Shown in pieces: positions 1-14,205 of a DNA stretch of 15,646 nucleotides. The notes beneath the pieces were generated by a model that was given only the letters and a program-made list of their open reading frames with translations, was not told where the DNA came from and did no database searches. How positions within the stretch are numbered: position 1 is the stretch's first letter; each line of letters opens with the position of its first letter. Source of the stretch: JBASNZ01 sp049657775 (GTDB taxonomy: Bacteria; Actinomycetota; Coriobacteriia; Anaerosomatales; Anaerosomataceae). Location of the stretch: contig JBASNZ010000017.1 in NCBI GenBank assembly GCA_049657775.1, forward strand, positions 1-15,646. Direction: 5' to 3'. A program made the position numbers and the translations under genes.

Positions 1-250
1 CCGGGCAGTCGACGTGCGCGTAGTGGCGCTTGTCGGTCTCGTACTCGACGTGCGCGATGGCGATGGTGATACCGCGCTCGCGCTCTTCGGGGGCCTTGTC
101 GATCTGATCGAACGGCGTGAAGTCGGCCTGACCCTTGGCGGCCCGGCACTTGGTGATCGCAGCCGTGAGCGTCGTCTTGCCATGGTCGACGTGACCGATG
201 GTGCCGATGTTCATGTGCGGCTTGGTGCGCTCGAACTTCTTCTTCGCCAT
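1..250 (-). CDS. tuf: Elongation factor Tu, N-terminal part (cut by window edge)
   Basis: EF-Tu is the GTPase that delivers aminoacyl-tRNA to the ribosomal A site. The visible 83 codons begin MAKKKFERTKPHMNIGTIGH and contain the P-loop GHVDHGKT, the switch I segment ERGITI, and the start of the DCPGH motif just as the window ends. The ATG is preceded by an AGGAGG ribosome-binding site that overlaps the fusA stop codon. Only 11 bases separate fusA from tuf, so the two are co-transcribed and probably translationally coupled, as in the classical str operon. The C-terminal two domains lie outside the window. This is a different locus from the tuf 3' end at the other edge. Identification is secure. 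Confidence 0.98.
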   Translation of the reverse strand, partial: MAKKKFERTKPHMNIGTIGHVDHGKTTLTAAITKCRAAKGQADFTPFDQIDKAPEERERGITIAIAHVEYETDKRHYAHVDCP

Positions 251-261
251 GGTCGCGCCTC

Positions 262-2346
262 CTAACCCTGGACCTTGCTGACGATTTCTTCAGCGATCGA
301 CTTGGGAACGGGTTCATACGCCTTGAACTGCATCGTGTAGGCCGCACGACCCTGGGTGCGCGAGCGCAGGTCGGTCGCGTAGCCGAACATGTTGGCCAGC
401 GGCACCTTGGCACGGACGACCTGCGCGTTGCCGCGAGGCTCCATACCTTCGATGTGACCGCGGCGGCTGGAGAGGTCGCCCATCACGTCGCCCATGAACT
501 CCTCGGGGGTGTTGACCTCAACGGCCATCACGGGCTCGAGCAGCGTGGGCTGTGCCTTGCGCAGACCCTCCTTGATCGCCATGGAACCGGCGACCTTGAA
601 GGCCATCTCGTTGGAGTCGACGTCGTGGTACGAACCCTCGACGAGCTGGACTCTGATGTCCACGACCGGGTAGCCGGCGAGGACACCCGAGGTGAGTGCC
701 TCCTGGATGCCCTTGTCGACAGCCGGGATGTACTCCTTGGGGATGACCCCGCCGACGATCTTGTTCTCGAAGACGTAACCGTCACCGGGCTGCTGTGGAA
801 CGACGTTGATCACGACGTGACCGTACTGGCCGCGGCCACCGGTCTGGCGGACGAACTTGCCCTCGACGTTGTCGACCTGGCGGCCGGCCGTCTCGCGGTA
901 CGCGACCTGCGGCTTGCCGACGTTGGCCTCGACCTTGAACTCACGGAGGAGGCGGTCGACGATGATCTCGAGGTGAAGCTCGCCCATGCCGGCGATGATG
1001 GTCTGGCCGGTCTCCTCGTCGGTGCGGACCCTGAACGTCGGGTCCTCTTCAGCGAGTTTGGCCAACGCGCTACCGAGCTTGTCCTGCTCGGCCTTGGTCT
1101 TGGGCTCGATCGCGATGTCGATGACCGGGTCCGGGAAGACCATGGACTCGAGGAGCACCGGGTGGTCCTCGGACGACAACGTGTCGCCCGTGGTGGTGTT
1201 CTTGAGACCGACGGCGGCCACGATGTCGCCGGCGCCGACCTCGTCAACGTCCTCGCGGTGGTTCGCGTGCATCTCCAGCAGACGTCCGATGCGCTCCTTG
1301 TGGCCCTTGGTGGAGTTGAGCACGTAGGAGCCCGAGGAGAGCTTGCCCGAGTAGACCCGGAAGTACGTGAGCTTGCCCACGTACGGATCGGTCATGACCT
1401 TGAAGGCGAGCGCGGCGAACGGCTCGCTCTCGTCAGCGTGACGCTCGACCTCATCACCGGTCTTGACATCCACGCCCTTGATGGCGGGAACGTCGAGCGG
1501 TGACGGTAGGTAGTCGACGATGGCGTCCAGCAGTGGCTGCACGCCCTTGTTCTTGAACGAGGCACCACAGGTCACCGGCGTGACGGCGCATGCGATGGTC
1601 GCGGTGCGGAGAGCCAGCTTGAGCTCGTCGATCGAGATCTCCTCGTCACCGAGGAACTTCTCGAGCAACTCGTCGTTGAACTCGGCGGCAGATTCGATGA
1701 GCTCGTGACGGTAGAGCTCGGCCTCGTCGGCCATATCGGCGGGGATATCGCCCACCGTGGGATTGATGCCCTTGTCGTCCTCGTTGAAGAAGATCGCGTG
1801 GTTCTCGACGAGGTCGATGATGCCGACGAACTGGTCCTCGGCACCGATCGGGAGTTGGAGCAGCACCGTACGGGTGGCGAGACGGTCCTTCATCATCTGG
1901 ATGACGTTGAAGAAGTCAGCACCTGTGCGGTCCATCTTGTTGATGTACGCGATACGCGGGACACCGTAGGTGTCGGCCTGGCGCCACACTGTCTCGGACT
2001 GGGGCTCGACGCCGCCGACGGCGCAGAACACAGCACACGCCCCGTCAAGGACGCGCAGCGAGCGCTCGACCTCGACAGTAAAGTCCACGTGGCCTGGAGT
2101 GTCTATGATCTGGATCCGATGGTCCTTCCAAAAACACGTGGTGGCGGCAGACGTGATGGTGATGCCGCGCTCTTGCTCCTGAACCATCCAGTCCATGGTG
2201 GCAGCGCCGTCGTGGACCTCGCCGATCTTGTGCGACTTGCCTGTGTAGAACAGGATTCGCTCGGTCGTCGTGGTCTTACCGGCGTCAATGTGGGCCATGA
2301 TCCCGATGTTCCGGGTCTTGGCAAGTTCGAATCGCTTACGCGCCAT
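262..2346 (-). CDS. fusA: Elongation factor G
   Basis: EF-G is the ribosome translocase GTPase, which also acts in ribosome recycling. The 694-residue product has the usual family length. The G domain shows the P-loop AHIDAGKT (residues 18-25), the switch I region with QERGITITSAATT (about 58-70), DTPGH (82-86) and NKMD (136-139). Domains II to V follow without visible gaps, and the C-terminal part has the EF-G-typical RGHIEGMEPRG segment. The ATG start is conserved in context (MARKRFELAKTRNIGIMAH), but its Shine-Dalgarno is weak: only a purine run, GAGAGAGA, lies somewhat far upstream. Translation may therefore depend on coupling to rpsG, which ends 41 bases before. It is third in the rpsL-rpsG-fusA-tuf group. 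Confidence 0.98.
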   Translation of the reverse strand: MARKRFELAKTRNIGIMAHIDAGKTTTTERILFYTGKSHKIGEVHDGAATMDWMVQEQERGITITSAATTCFWKDHRIQIIDTPGHVDFTVEVERSLRVLDGACAVFCAVGGVEPQSETVWRQADTYGVPRIAYINKMDRTGADFFNVIQMMKDRLATRTVLLQLPIGAEDQFVGIIDLVENHAIFFNEDDKGINPTVGDIPADMADEAELYRHELIESAAEFNDELLEKFLGDEEISIDELKLALRTATIACAVTPVTCGASFKNKGVQPLLDAIVDYLPSPLDVPAIKGVDVKTGDEVERHADESEPFAALAFKVMTDPYVGKLTYFRVYSGKLSSGSYVLNSTKGHKERIGRLLEMHANHREDVDEVGAGDIVAAVGLKNTTTGDTLSSEDHPVLLESMVFPDPVIDIAIEPKTKAEQDKLGSALAKLAEEDPTFRVRTDEETGQTIIAGMGELHLEIIVDRLLREFKVEANVGKPQVAYRETAGRQVDNVEGKFVRQTGGRGQYGHVVINVVPQQPGDGYVFENKIVGGVIPKEYIPAVDKGIQEALTSGVLAGYPVVDIRVQLVEGSYHDVDSNEMAFKVAGSMAIKEGLRKAQPTLLEPVMAVEVNTPEEFMGDVMGDLSSRRGHIEGMEPRGNAQVVRAKVPLANMFGYATDLRSRTQGRAAYTMQFKAYEPVPKSIAEEIVSKVQG

Positions 2347-2387
2347 GGAGTCTTATCGTCTCTCTCTCAAGATTCGTAGTGCGTTGA

Positions 2388-2858
2388 TCACCAGCGGTAG
2401 TGGCTGAATGCCCTGTTGGACTCGGCCATCTTGAAGAGGTCTTCGCGCTTCTTGACCGAGGCGCCCGTGTTGTTCGCGGCGTCCATGATCTCACCGGCGA
2501 GGCGCTCTGCCATGGTCTTCTCACGGCGCTTGCGCGAGAAGCCCACGATCCAGCGGATAGCTAGGGTCGTCGACCGGCGGGAGTTGACCTCGATCGGCAC
2601 CTGGTAGGTGGCGCCGCCGACACGCTTGGGGCGGACCTCGAGGGTCGGGCGAACGTTGTCCATCGCCTTCTTGAAGGTGGCCAGCGGATCACTGCCGGTC
2701 TTCGCCTCGATGATGTCGAACGCACCGTACACGATGCGCTCCGCGACGGACTTCTTGCCGTCGAGAAGGATCTTGTTGGTCAACTGCGTCACGAGCCGGT
2801 TGTTGTAGATCGCATCCGGCACTACCTCGCGACGCTGGGCTGCTGCACGTCTGGGCAT
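2388..2858 (-). CDS. rpsG: 30S ribosomal protein S7
   Basis: S7 is a primary 16S rRNA-binding protein that nucleates the 30S head and lies near the E site and the mRNA exit. The 156 residues match the usual bacterial length. The conserved stretch DPLATFKKAMDNVRP is followed by KRVGGATYQVP, and the C-terminus ends in SNRAFSHYRW. The ATG has a strong GGAGGAG ribosome-binding site with 7-base spacing. The gap to upstream rpsL (76 bases) holds a hairpin that could be the S7 autoregulatory site known from the E. coli str mRNA. It is followed by fusA after 41 bases. Confidence 0.98.
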   Translation of the reverse strand: MPRRAAAQRREVVPDAIYNNRLVTQLTNKILLDGKKSVAERIVYGAFDIIEAKTGSDPLATFKKAMDNVRPTLEVRPKRVGGATYQVPIEVNSRRSTTLAIRWIVGFSRKRREKTMAERLAGEIMDAANNTGASVKKREDLFKMAESNRAFSHYRW

Positions 2859-2883
2859 TCAGTCACTCCTCCGCTCACAATGT

Positions 2884-2913
2884 CGGTCCGCTCCCCTGCC
2901 GGGAAACGGACCG
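2884..2913 (-). promoter_or_regulatory. Hairpin in the rpsL-rpsG spacer, candidate S7 feedback site
   Basis: A perfect 7-bp outer stem (CGGTCCG with CGGACCG) encloses an inner TCCC/GGGA stem, with a small asymmetric internal loop. It sits between the rpsL stop and the rpsG ribosome-binding site. In E. coli, S7 binds the intercistronic rpsL-rpsG RNA and represses its own operon. The position matches, but sequence homology to that site is not claimed. There is no U-tract, so a terminator is unlikely. Confidence 0.5.
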
Positions 2914-2934
2914 GTCTTGAAAGTGTTCGTCGTC

Positions 2935-3306
2935 CTACTTGGGCTTCTTGGCGCCGTACCGCGAGCGCGCCTGCGCCCGGTTGTTGACCGCGGCACAGTC
3001 GAGCGCCGCGCGGATGATCTTATAGCGGACACCCGGAAGGTCCTTAACACGACCGCCACGCACGAGCACGATCGAGTGCTCCTGCAGGTTATGACCGATA
3101 CCCGGGATGTAGGCCGTGACCTCCATCTGGTTGGTCAGACGCACACGAGCCACCTTGCGAAGGGCCGAGTTCGGCTTCTTCGGTGTAGTGGTGTACACGC
3201 GCGTGCAGACTCCCCGCTTCTGCGGGTTGCCCTTGAGCGCCGGTGTCTTGGTCTTCTCGGCGGCCTGCTTGCGGCCCTTGCGGACCAGCTGGTTGATGGT
3301 GGGCAA
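2935..3306 (-). CDS. rpsL: 30S ribosomal protein S12
   Basis: S12 is the decoding-centre protein of the small subunit. The 123 residues show the invariant RGVCTRVYTTTPKKPNSALR block, GHNLQEHS and RGGRVKDLPGVRY. Lys43 and Lys88, the positions whose change usually confers streptomycin resistance or dependence, are both the wild-type lysine. Asp89, the residue methylthiolated in many bacteria, is present. The start is a TTG codon at 3304-3306 (giving MPTINQLVRK), chosen because the conserved N-terminus begins there and GAGGAGG lies five bases upstream. A strong promoter lies about 80-110 bases before the gene, so rpsL-rpsG-fusA-tuf can be transcribed independently of rpoBC. Confidence 0.97.
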   Translation of the reverse strand: MPTINQLVRKGRKQAAEKTKTPALKGNPQKRGVCTRVYTTTPKKPNSALRKVARVRLTNQMEVTAYIPGIGHNLQEHSIVLVRGGRVKDLPGVRYKIIRAALDCAAVNNRAQARSRYGAKKPK

Positions 3307-3387
3307 CGCACCCTCCTCGTCTCGTCATGCCTTTTGAGTCTCTCGCAACCGTGACACACGGGGGCGAGCTTAGAGTCACAAGGGCGT

Positions 3388-3417
3388 ACTCTAGCAAACT
3401 CACCTGCTGAATGTCAA
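3388..3417 (-). promoter_or_regulatory. Promoter for rpsL-rpsG-fusA-tuf
   Basis: On the minus strand a consensus -35 TTGACA (3412-3417) is followed by an 18-base spacer and -10 TAGAGT (3388-3393). The -10 is preceded by TGC, giving an extended -10. Transcription would start near 3380, leaving a 5' leader of about 75 bases before the TTG start of rpsL. Its architecture is nearly the same as the rpmG promoter at 15365-15394. Confidence 0.75.
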
Positions 3418-3458
3418 ACCACGCATCCGGGCGTATCTAGTCTCCGCCCTGCTGCGTC

Positions 3459-3510
3459 CACACCGTTCTTCACGGTTGTGCCCGCCAGCGCTTATCGCGG
3501 CGGCGGGCAC
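3459..3510 (-). other. Tandem stem-loops after rpoC (possible terminator or processing site)
   Basis: Positions 3478-3510 form a 9-bp perfect stem (GTGCCCGCC with GGCGGGCAC), continued by a G-U pair, one mismatch, three more pairs and a GATAA loop. Immediately downstream on the transcript, 3459-3480 can form a second, smaller hairpin around ACCGTGAAGAACGGT. The two share three bases, so they may partly compete. No U-tract follows either, so a classical intrinsic terminator is not supported. A partial transcription barrier or mRNA 3'-end stabiliser between rpoC and the rpsL promoter is more likely. Confidence 0.45.
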
Positions 3511-3550
3511 GCCCGTCGATTCTGCTCTGCGGAGCTCGTGAATCGCTCGG

Positions 3551-7849
<4,299 letters not shown>

Positions 7850-7902
7850 CGTTACTCCTCCATCCGCCCCGACCCGATGGCCGGGGAATAGTTCGCGGTG
7901 GC

Positions 7903-11382
<3,480 letters not shown>

Positions 11383-11436
11383 CAGTTGATTCCTCCTTAT
11401 GAACACGGCGGTGTGGTACGGAAGTCGCAAACTCTC

Positions 11437-11465
11437 AGTTTAGCGAAGCCCAACCGCCGGGTCAA
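11437..11465 (-). promoter_or_regulatory. Promoter for rpoBC
   Basis: The minus strand shows -35 TTGACC (11460-11465), a 17-base spacer and -10 TAAACT (11437-11442). The predicted start lies near 11430, about 50 bases before the GTG of rpoB. This would allow rpoBC expression uncoupled from rplJL, as known in several bacteria. There is no extended -10, and the block shared by the rpmG and rpsL promoters is absent. Confidence 0.7.
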
Positions 11466-11494
11466 TAATGAATGCTTGACTTTCTGGACGGGTT

Positions 11495-11527
11495 GATGGC
11501 CGACGGTCACAACGACCGCCGGCCATC
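11495..11527 (-). other. Strong hairpin in the rplL-rpoB spacer (attenuator or RNase processing site)
   Basis: A 14-bp stem closes a 5-base loop. On the plus strand it has one A-C mismatch; in the minus-strand transcript this becomes a G-U pair, so the RNA stem is unbroken. A shorter GCCCC/GGGGC hairpin at 11539-11550 precedes it, just after the rplL stop. No U-tract follows. In E. coli the same junction carries a partial terminator and an RNase III site that set the rplL to rpoB ratio; an analogous role is inferred from position. Confidence 0.6.
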
Positions 11528-11562
11528 CATTCTTGCGAGCCCCTTGGGGCGTTGACTCTGAG

Positions 11563-11946
11563 TTACTTGACCTCGACAGCGGCGCCGGCCTCTTCAAGCT
11601 TGGCCTTGGCCTCCTCGGCCTTCTCCTTGGTGACACCCTCGACGACGGGCTTGGGGGCACCGTCAACCAGGTCCTTGGCTTCCTTCAGGCCCAGCGAGGT
11701 CAGCTCACGCACGGCCTTGATGACCTGGATCTTCTTCTCGCCGGCACCGGTGAGGATGACGTCGAAGCTCGTCTTCTCCTCCTCAACAGCGGCCTCTCCG
11801 CCAGCGGCGGGAGCGGCGGCAACGGCCACCGGAGCGGCAGCCGACACACCAAAGACCTCTTCCATTTCCTTGACAAGCTCAGCGAGCTCCAGCGCCGGGG
11901 CGCCCTTTACCCACTCAAGAACCTCTTCACGGGTGATGTTAGCCAT
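11563..11946 (-). CDS. rplL: 50S ribosomal protein L7/L12
   Basis: L7/L12 is the multi-copy stalk protein that recruits and activates translational GTPases such as EF-G and EF-Tu. The 127 residues have the full domain order: N-terminal dimerisation helices (about 1-33) that bind L10, an Ala/Pro/Gly-rich hinge (about 34-56), and the C-terminal factor-binding domain (57-127) with KIQVIKAVRELTSLGLKEAK. The ATG has AAGGAG nine bases upstream. It follows rplJ after 72 bases and would be translated at higher yield than L10. A hairpin and a new promoter separate it from rpoB. Confidence 0.98.
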   Translation of the reverse strand: MANITREEVLEWVKGAPALELAELVKEMEEVFGVSAAAPVAVAAAPAAGGEAAVEEEKTSFDVILTGAGEKKIQVIKAVRELTSLGLKEAKDLVDGAPKPVVEGVTKEKAEEAKAKLEEAGAAVEVK

Positions 11947-12018
11947 CGTCTTGATCTCCTTGTTCTCATACCGTCGACCCGGTACTCCGCCGGACGACGC
12001 GTCTTCCCAACGGTCTTG

Positions 12019-12540
12019 TTACGCTGCGGCCTTCTGATCGGCGACAGCCTGGAGCACTCGAGCGAACGCACCTGCAGGCGCGTTGCACATCGACATGAAG
12101 CCACGTACCGGGTTGAGCATGGTACCCATGATCTGGGCGATGAGCACCTCGCGGCTTGGCAGCGACGCCAGAGCCTTGATGTCGTCGGCATTGACGACGG
12201 CGTGCTCGATGAAGCCACCCTTGACCTCGAGCGTCTTGCTGGTCTTGGCGAAGTCGACCAGGGCCTTGGCGGGAGCCACCGGATCCTCTCCGGTGAACAC
12301 GAACGCCGTGGGGCCCGAGAGAAGCGCGTCCATCGACGGCATTGCCAGCTCGCGGATCGCCAGCTCCGTCAGAGTGTTCTTGTACACCTTGACGTCGGCG
12401 CCCGACTCACGGAGGTTGTTGCGCAGGCTCTGCATCTGCTTGACGGTCAGGCCACGGTAGTCGGCCATGATAACGCCTGATGCAGCAGCGAAGCGTTCCT
12501 TGATCTCCGCGACGATCGCTTTCTTGTCGGTTGTCGGCAC
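12019..12540 (-). CDS. rplJ: 50S ribosomal protein L10
   Basis: L10 forms the base of the L7/L12 stalk on 23S rRNA and, in complex with L7/L12, represses its own mRNA in many bacteria. The 173 residues include GVIMADYRGLTVKQMQSLR and VYKNTLTELA near the N-terminus, and a C-terminal helix region for L7/L12 dimers. The start is GTG at 12538-12540 (MPTTDKKAIV), nine bases after AAGGAGG. An in-frame ATG at 12576 is rejected because it precedes that ribosome-binding site. A 326-base non-coding leader with a recognisable L10-type RNA lies upstream. Confidence 0.97.
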   Translation of the reverse strand: MPTTDKKAIVAEIKERFAAASGVIMADYRGLTVKQMQSLRNNLRESGADVKVYKNTLTELAIRELAMPSMDALLSGPTAFVFTGEDPVAPAKALVDFAKTSKTLEVKGGFIEHAVVNADDIKALASLPSREVLIAQIMGTMLNPVRGFMSMCNAPAGAFARVLQAVADQKAAA

Positions 12541-12580
12541 TATGATTCCCCTCCTTTCCGACGCACACGCCCGCATGGTT

Positions 12581-12599
12581 CCGGACTACGTTCGTCCGG
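12581..12599 (-). other. Small hairpin before the rplJ ribosome-binding site
   Basis: A perfect 6-bp stem (CCGGAC with GTCCGG) closes a 7-base loop about 40 bases upstream of the rplJ start. It is the last structured element of the leader. It could influence access to the ribosome-binding site, but nothing in the sequence proves this. Confidence 0.4.
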
Positions 12600-12640
12600 T
12601 TGCAGCGGACCTCGTCGGCTCGGATGTTCCGAGAAACGAC

Positions 12641-12670
12641 GTGGCCCCCACCGTGAACGGCGGAGGCCAC
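12641..12670 (-). terminator. Attenuator-like hairpin in the rplJ leader
   Basis: A 13-bp stem closes a 4-base loop (TTCA). Two plus-strand mismatches (C-A and A-C) become G-U pairs in the minus-strand RNA, so the stem is continuous only on the sense transcript. It is followed by GUCGUUUCUC, a modest U-rich run. The position, between the L10-binding element and rplJ, fits a transcription attenuator controlled by L10 binding. The U-tract is imperfect, so a pause or translation-control hairpin is the alternative. Confidence 0.5.
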
Positions 12671-12676
12671 GAGGAT

Positions 12677-12690
12677 GCGCGCAAGCGCGC
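12677..12690 (-). other. GC-only hairpin in the rplJ leader
   Basis: Two GCGCGC blocks flank AA on the plus strand (TT on the sense strand) and can fold into a compact stem between the L10-type element and the attenuator-like hairpin. It completes the structured leader. Its role is unknown. Confidence 0.35.
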
Positions 12691-12709
12691 TTCTGTTCGT
12701 ATCGGCATC

Positions 12710-12784
12710 CACCTCGGCGGGCGGGACCGTTATCGGCCCCATTACGCCCGGGTCCACCCGGGCACCGGCTGTCTTCGGCAGCGG
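12710..12784 (-). ncRNA. L10-type ribosomal protein leader RNA
   Basis: The minus-strand transcript carries CCGAAGACAGCCGGTG, then a perfect hairpin at 12746-12763 (GCCCGGG with CCCGGGC), then GTAATGG, and finally CCCGCCGAGGTG. From memory these strings and their order match the conserved core of the L10 leader (Rfam L10_leader family), the mRNA site bound by L10-L7/L12 for feedback control. It lies about 170 bases upstream of rplJ and downstream of a likely promoter. The whole rplA-rplJ spacer (12541-12866) is explained by this element, its promoter and the downstream hairpins; no gene is seen in it. Confidence 0.72.
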
Positions 12785-12820
12785 TCGTGTCTGCGTATTG
12801 TCAACTTGACTGCGGCCGCC

Positions 12821-12849
12821 ATTATGCAATGCGTCCGCCTGAAACACAA
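12821..12849 (-). promoter_or_regulatory. Likely promoter for the rplJ-rplL unit
   Basis: The -10 CATAAT (12821-12826) matches consensus at five of six positions and sits 17 bases from a weak -35 TTGTGT (12844-12849). The predicted start near 12813 lies just upstream of the L10-type leader. A TTGACA lies slightly downstream at about 12797-12802 but has no -10 at proper spacing. Confidence 0.45.
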
Positions 12850-12866
12850 GGTACGTACCGCGGGGA

Positions 12867-13571
12867 CTACTCCTCGAGGAGACCGCGGATCTTAAGGCTG
12901 TCCACCGGGATGCCGGGGCCCATGGTCGTTGTGAGCGTGATCGACTTGAGGTAACGACCCTTGGACGACGACGGCTTGGCGCGCAGAATCTCGTCCAGCA
13001 CCGCGCCGTAGTTCTCCACGAGCGCCTCGTCGGTGAACGACTTCTTGCCGATGCCCACGTGAGCGATACCGTACTTGTCGGCACGGTACTCGACCTTGCC
13101 CGCCTTAAGCTCGCCGACCACGCGCGCAACGTCCATGGTCACGGTGCCGAGCTTGGGGTTTGGCATGAGGCCGCGGGTGCCGAGGATCTTGCCCAGACGA
13201 CCGACCTTGCCCATCATGTCCGGCGTGGCGACCGTGGCGTCGAAGTCCAGGAAACCCTTGGAGATCTGCTCGATAAGGTCGTCGTCACCGACGATGTCGG
13301 CACCGGCCTCGGAGGCCTCGCGGGCCTTGTCGCCCTGGGCGAAGACCGCGACGCGAACCTTCTTGCCGGTTCCGTGCGGCAGCACGACCGAGCCGCGGAC
13401 CTGCTGGTCCGCCTGGCGGGTGTCGACGCCGAGCCGGAAGTGAGCCTCAACCGTCTCGTCGAACGTGGCCGGCGCGACTTCCTTGGCCAGACGGATCGCC
13501 GCGAGGGGCGTGTACAGCCTGTCGGCCTCCACGCTCGCCTGAGCGGCAGCGAACTTCTTGCCTCGCTTCAT
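12867..13571 (-). CDS. rplA: 50S ribosomal protein L1
   Basis: L1 forms the mobile L1 stalk near the E site, helps deacylated tRNA leave, and represses the rplK-rplA mRNA in many bacteria. The 234 residues match the family length. Visible landmarks are the N-terminal MKRGKKF, RGLMPNPKLGTVT in the second domain, and the C-terminal L1 signature TTTMGPGIPVD. The ATG has GAGGAGG with a short 4-base spacing. It follows rplK by 79 bases, a gap with a small perfect hairpin. Downstream is the long rplJ leader. Confidence 0.98.
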   Translation of the reverse strand: MKRGKKFAAAQASVEADRLYTPLAAIRLAKEVAPATFDETVEAHFRLGVDTRQADQQVRGSVVLPHGTGKKVRVAVFAQGDKAREASEAGADIVGDDDLIEQISKGFLDFDATVATPDMMGKVGRLGKILGTRGLMPNPKLGTVTMDVARVVGELKAGKVEYRADKYGIAHVGIGKKSFTDEALVENYGAVLDEILRAKPSSSKGRYLKSITLTTTMGPGIPVDSLKIRGLLEE

Positions 13572-13591
13572 GTGTCCTCCTCGTGGTCAGC

Positions 13592-13636
13592 GGGTCGCGA
13601 GGGACCCTCCCACATCAGCGCCGGACGGGCCGGCGC
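13592..13636 (-). other. Two small hairpins in the rplK-rplA spacer
   Basis: Positions 13618-13636 form a perfect 7-bp stem (GCGCCGG with CCGGCGC) with a 5-base loop. Positions 13592-13607 form a 5-bp stem (GGGTC with GACCC). Both lie between the rplK stop and the rplA ribosome-binding site. No promoter or U-tract is seen. They probably tune mRNA stability or rplA translation. Confidence 0.4.
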
Positions 13637-13650
13637 ACGGTACCTGGCGA

Positions 13651-14076
13651 CTAGCCCTCTACGACAAAGCCCATCGAGCGAGCGGTACCTTCGATGATCT
13701 TCATCGCGGCATCGATGTCGTTCGCGTTGAGGTCGGGCATCTTGGTCTCGGCGATCTGGCGGACCTGCTCGCGCGTGACCGTCGCAACCTTCGTGCGGTT
13801 GGGGGAGTCAGAACCGCGATCGACGCCGGCAGCCTGCTTTAGGAGAATGGCCGCCGGAGGGGTCTTGAGGATGAAGTCGTACGAGCGATCCTCGTAGACG
13901 GTGATCTCGACAGGGATGATCGTCCCCATCTTGTCCTGCGTCGCGGCGTTGAACGCCTGGCAGAATGCCATGATGTTGACCTGGTGCTGGCCGAGGGCCG
14001 GACCCACGGGGGGCGCCGGGTTGGCCTGGCCACCAGGGATCTGTAGCTTGATGAAGCCTGCGATCTTCTTGGCCAT
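13651..14076 (-). CDS. rplK: 50S ribosomal protein L11
   Basis: L11 binds the GTPase-associated region of 23S rRNA, is needed for stringent RelA activation, and is part of the thiopeptide (thiostrepton) site. The 141 residues show the proline-rich N-domain with QANPAPPVGPALGQHQVNIM and the C-domain signature ending GTARSMGFVVEG. The ATG context MAKKIAGFIKLQ is conserved. The ribosome-binding site is weak (an AGAAG further upstream, or GGGAAA close by), which would fit leader-based control by L1. The gap from nusG is 129 bases and contains two hairpins. Confidence 0.98.
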   Translation of the reverse strand: MAKKIAGFIKLQIPGGQANPAPPVGPALGQHQVNIMAFCQAFNAATQDKMGTIIPVEITVYEDRSYDFILKTPPAAILLKQAAGVDRGSDSPNRTKVATVTREQVRQIAETKMPDLNANDIDAAMKIIEGTARSMGFVVEG

Positions 14077-14139
14077 CGTATTTCCCGTTCTTCTGAGCGG
14101 CCCCGTGCGCCGCGTCCTGTCGATCTATCAGCTGCGTCC

Positions 14140-14176
14140 GCTTCTAGCCGAGAAGCTCCGGGGGTCCACTCCCCGG
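14140..14176 (-). other. Paired hairpins in the nusG-rplK spacer
   Basis: The first on the transcript, 14158-14176, has a 6-bp stem (CCGGGG with CCCCGG). The second, 14140-14156, has a perfect 6-bp stem (GCTTCT with AGAAGC) and 5-base loop. They follow the nusG stop closely and lead into the rplK leader. In E. coli L1 binds the rplK leader; whether either hairpin is an L1 site cannot be decided here. No convincing promoter was seen in this spacer. Confidence 0.45.
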
Positions 14177-14205
14177 CGGCATTCCGCGTCCGCCAGTTGC
14201 CGTTG

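Noticed and set aside
454..1503. Plus-strand open frame antisense to fusA
   Set aside because: Same shadow pattern; its composition reflects complementary fusA codons.
11383..11430. Upstream ATG for rpoB
   Set aside because: It would include the AGGAGG ribosome-binding site inside the gene and begin at the predicted transcription start.
12541..12576. Upstream ATG for rplJ
   Set aside because: The AAGGAGG site would be inside the coding sequence; the GTG gives the conserved L10 N-terminus.
12797..12802. TTGACA as a -35 for rplJ
   Set aside because: No -10-like hexamer lies 16-19 bases downstream on the minus strand; the upstream CATAAT pair is better.
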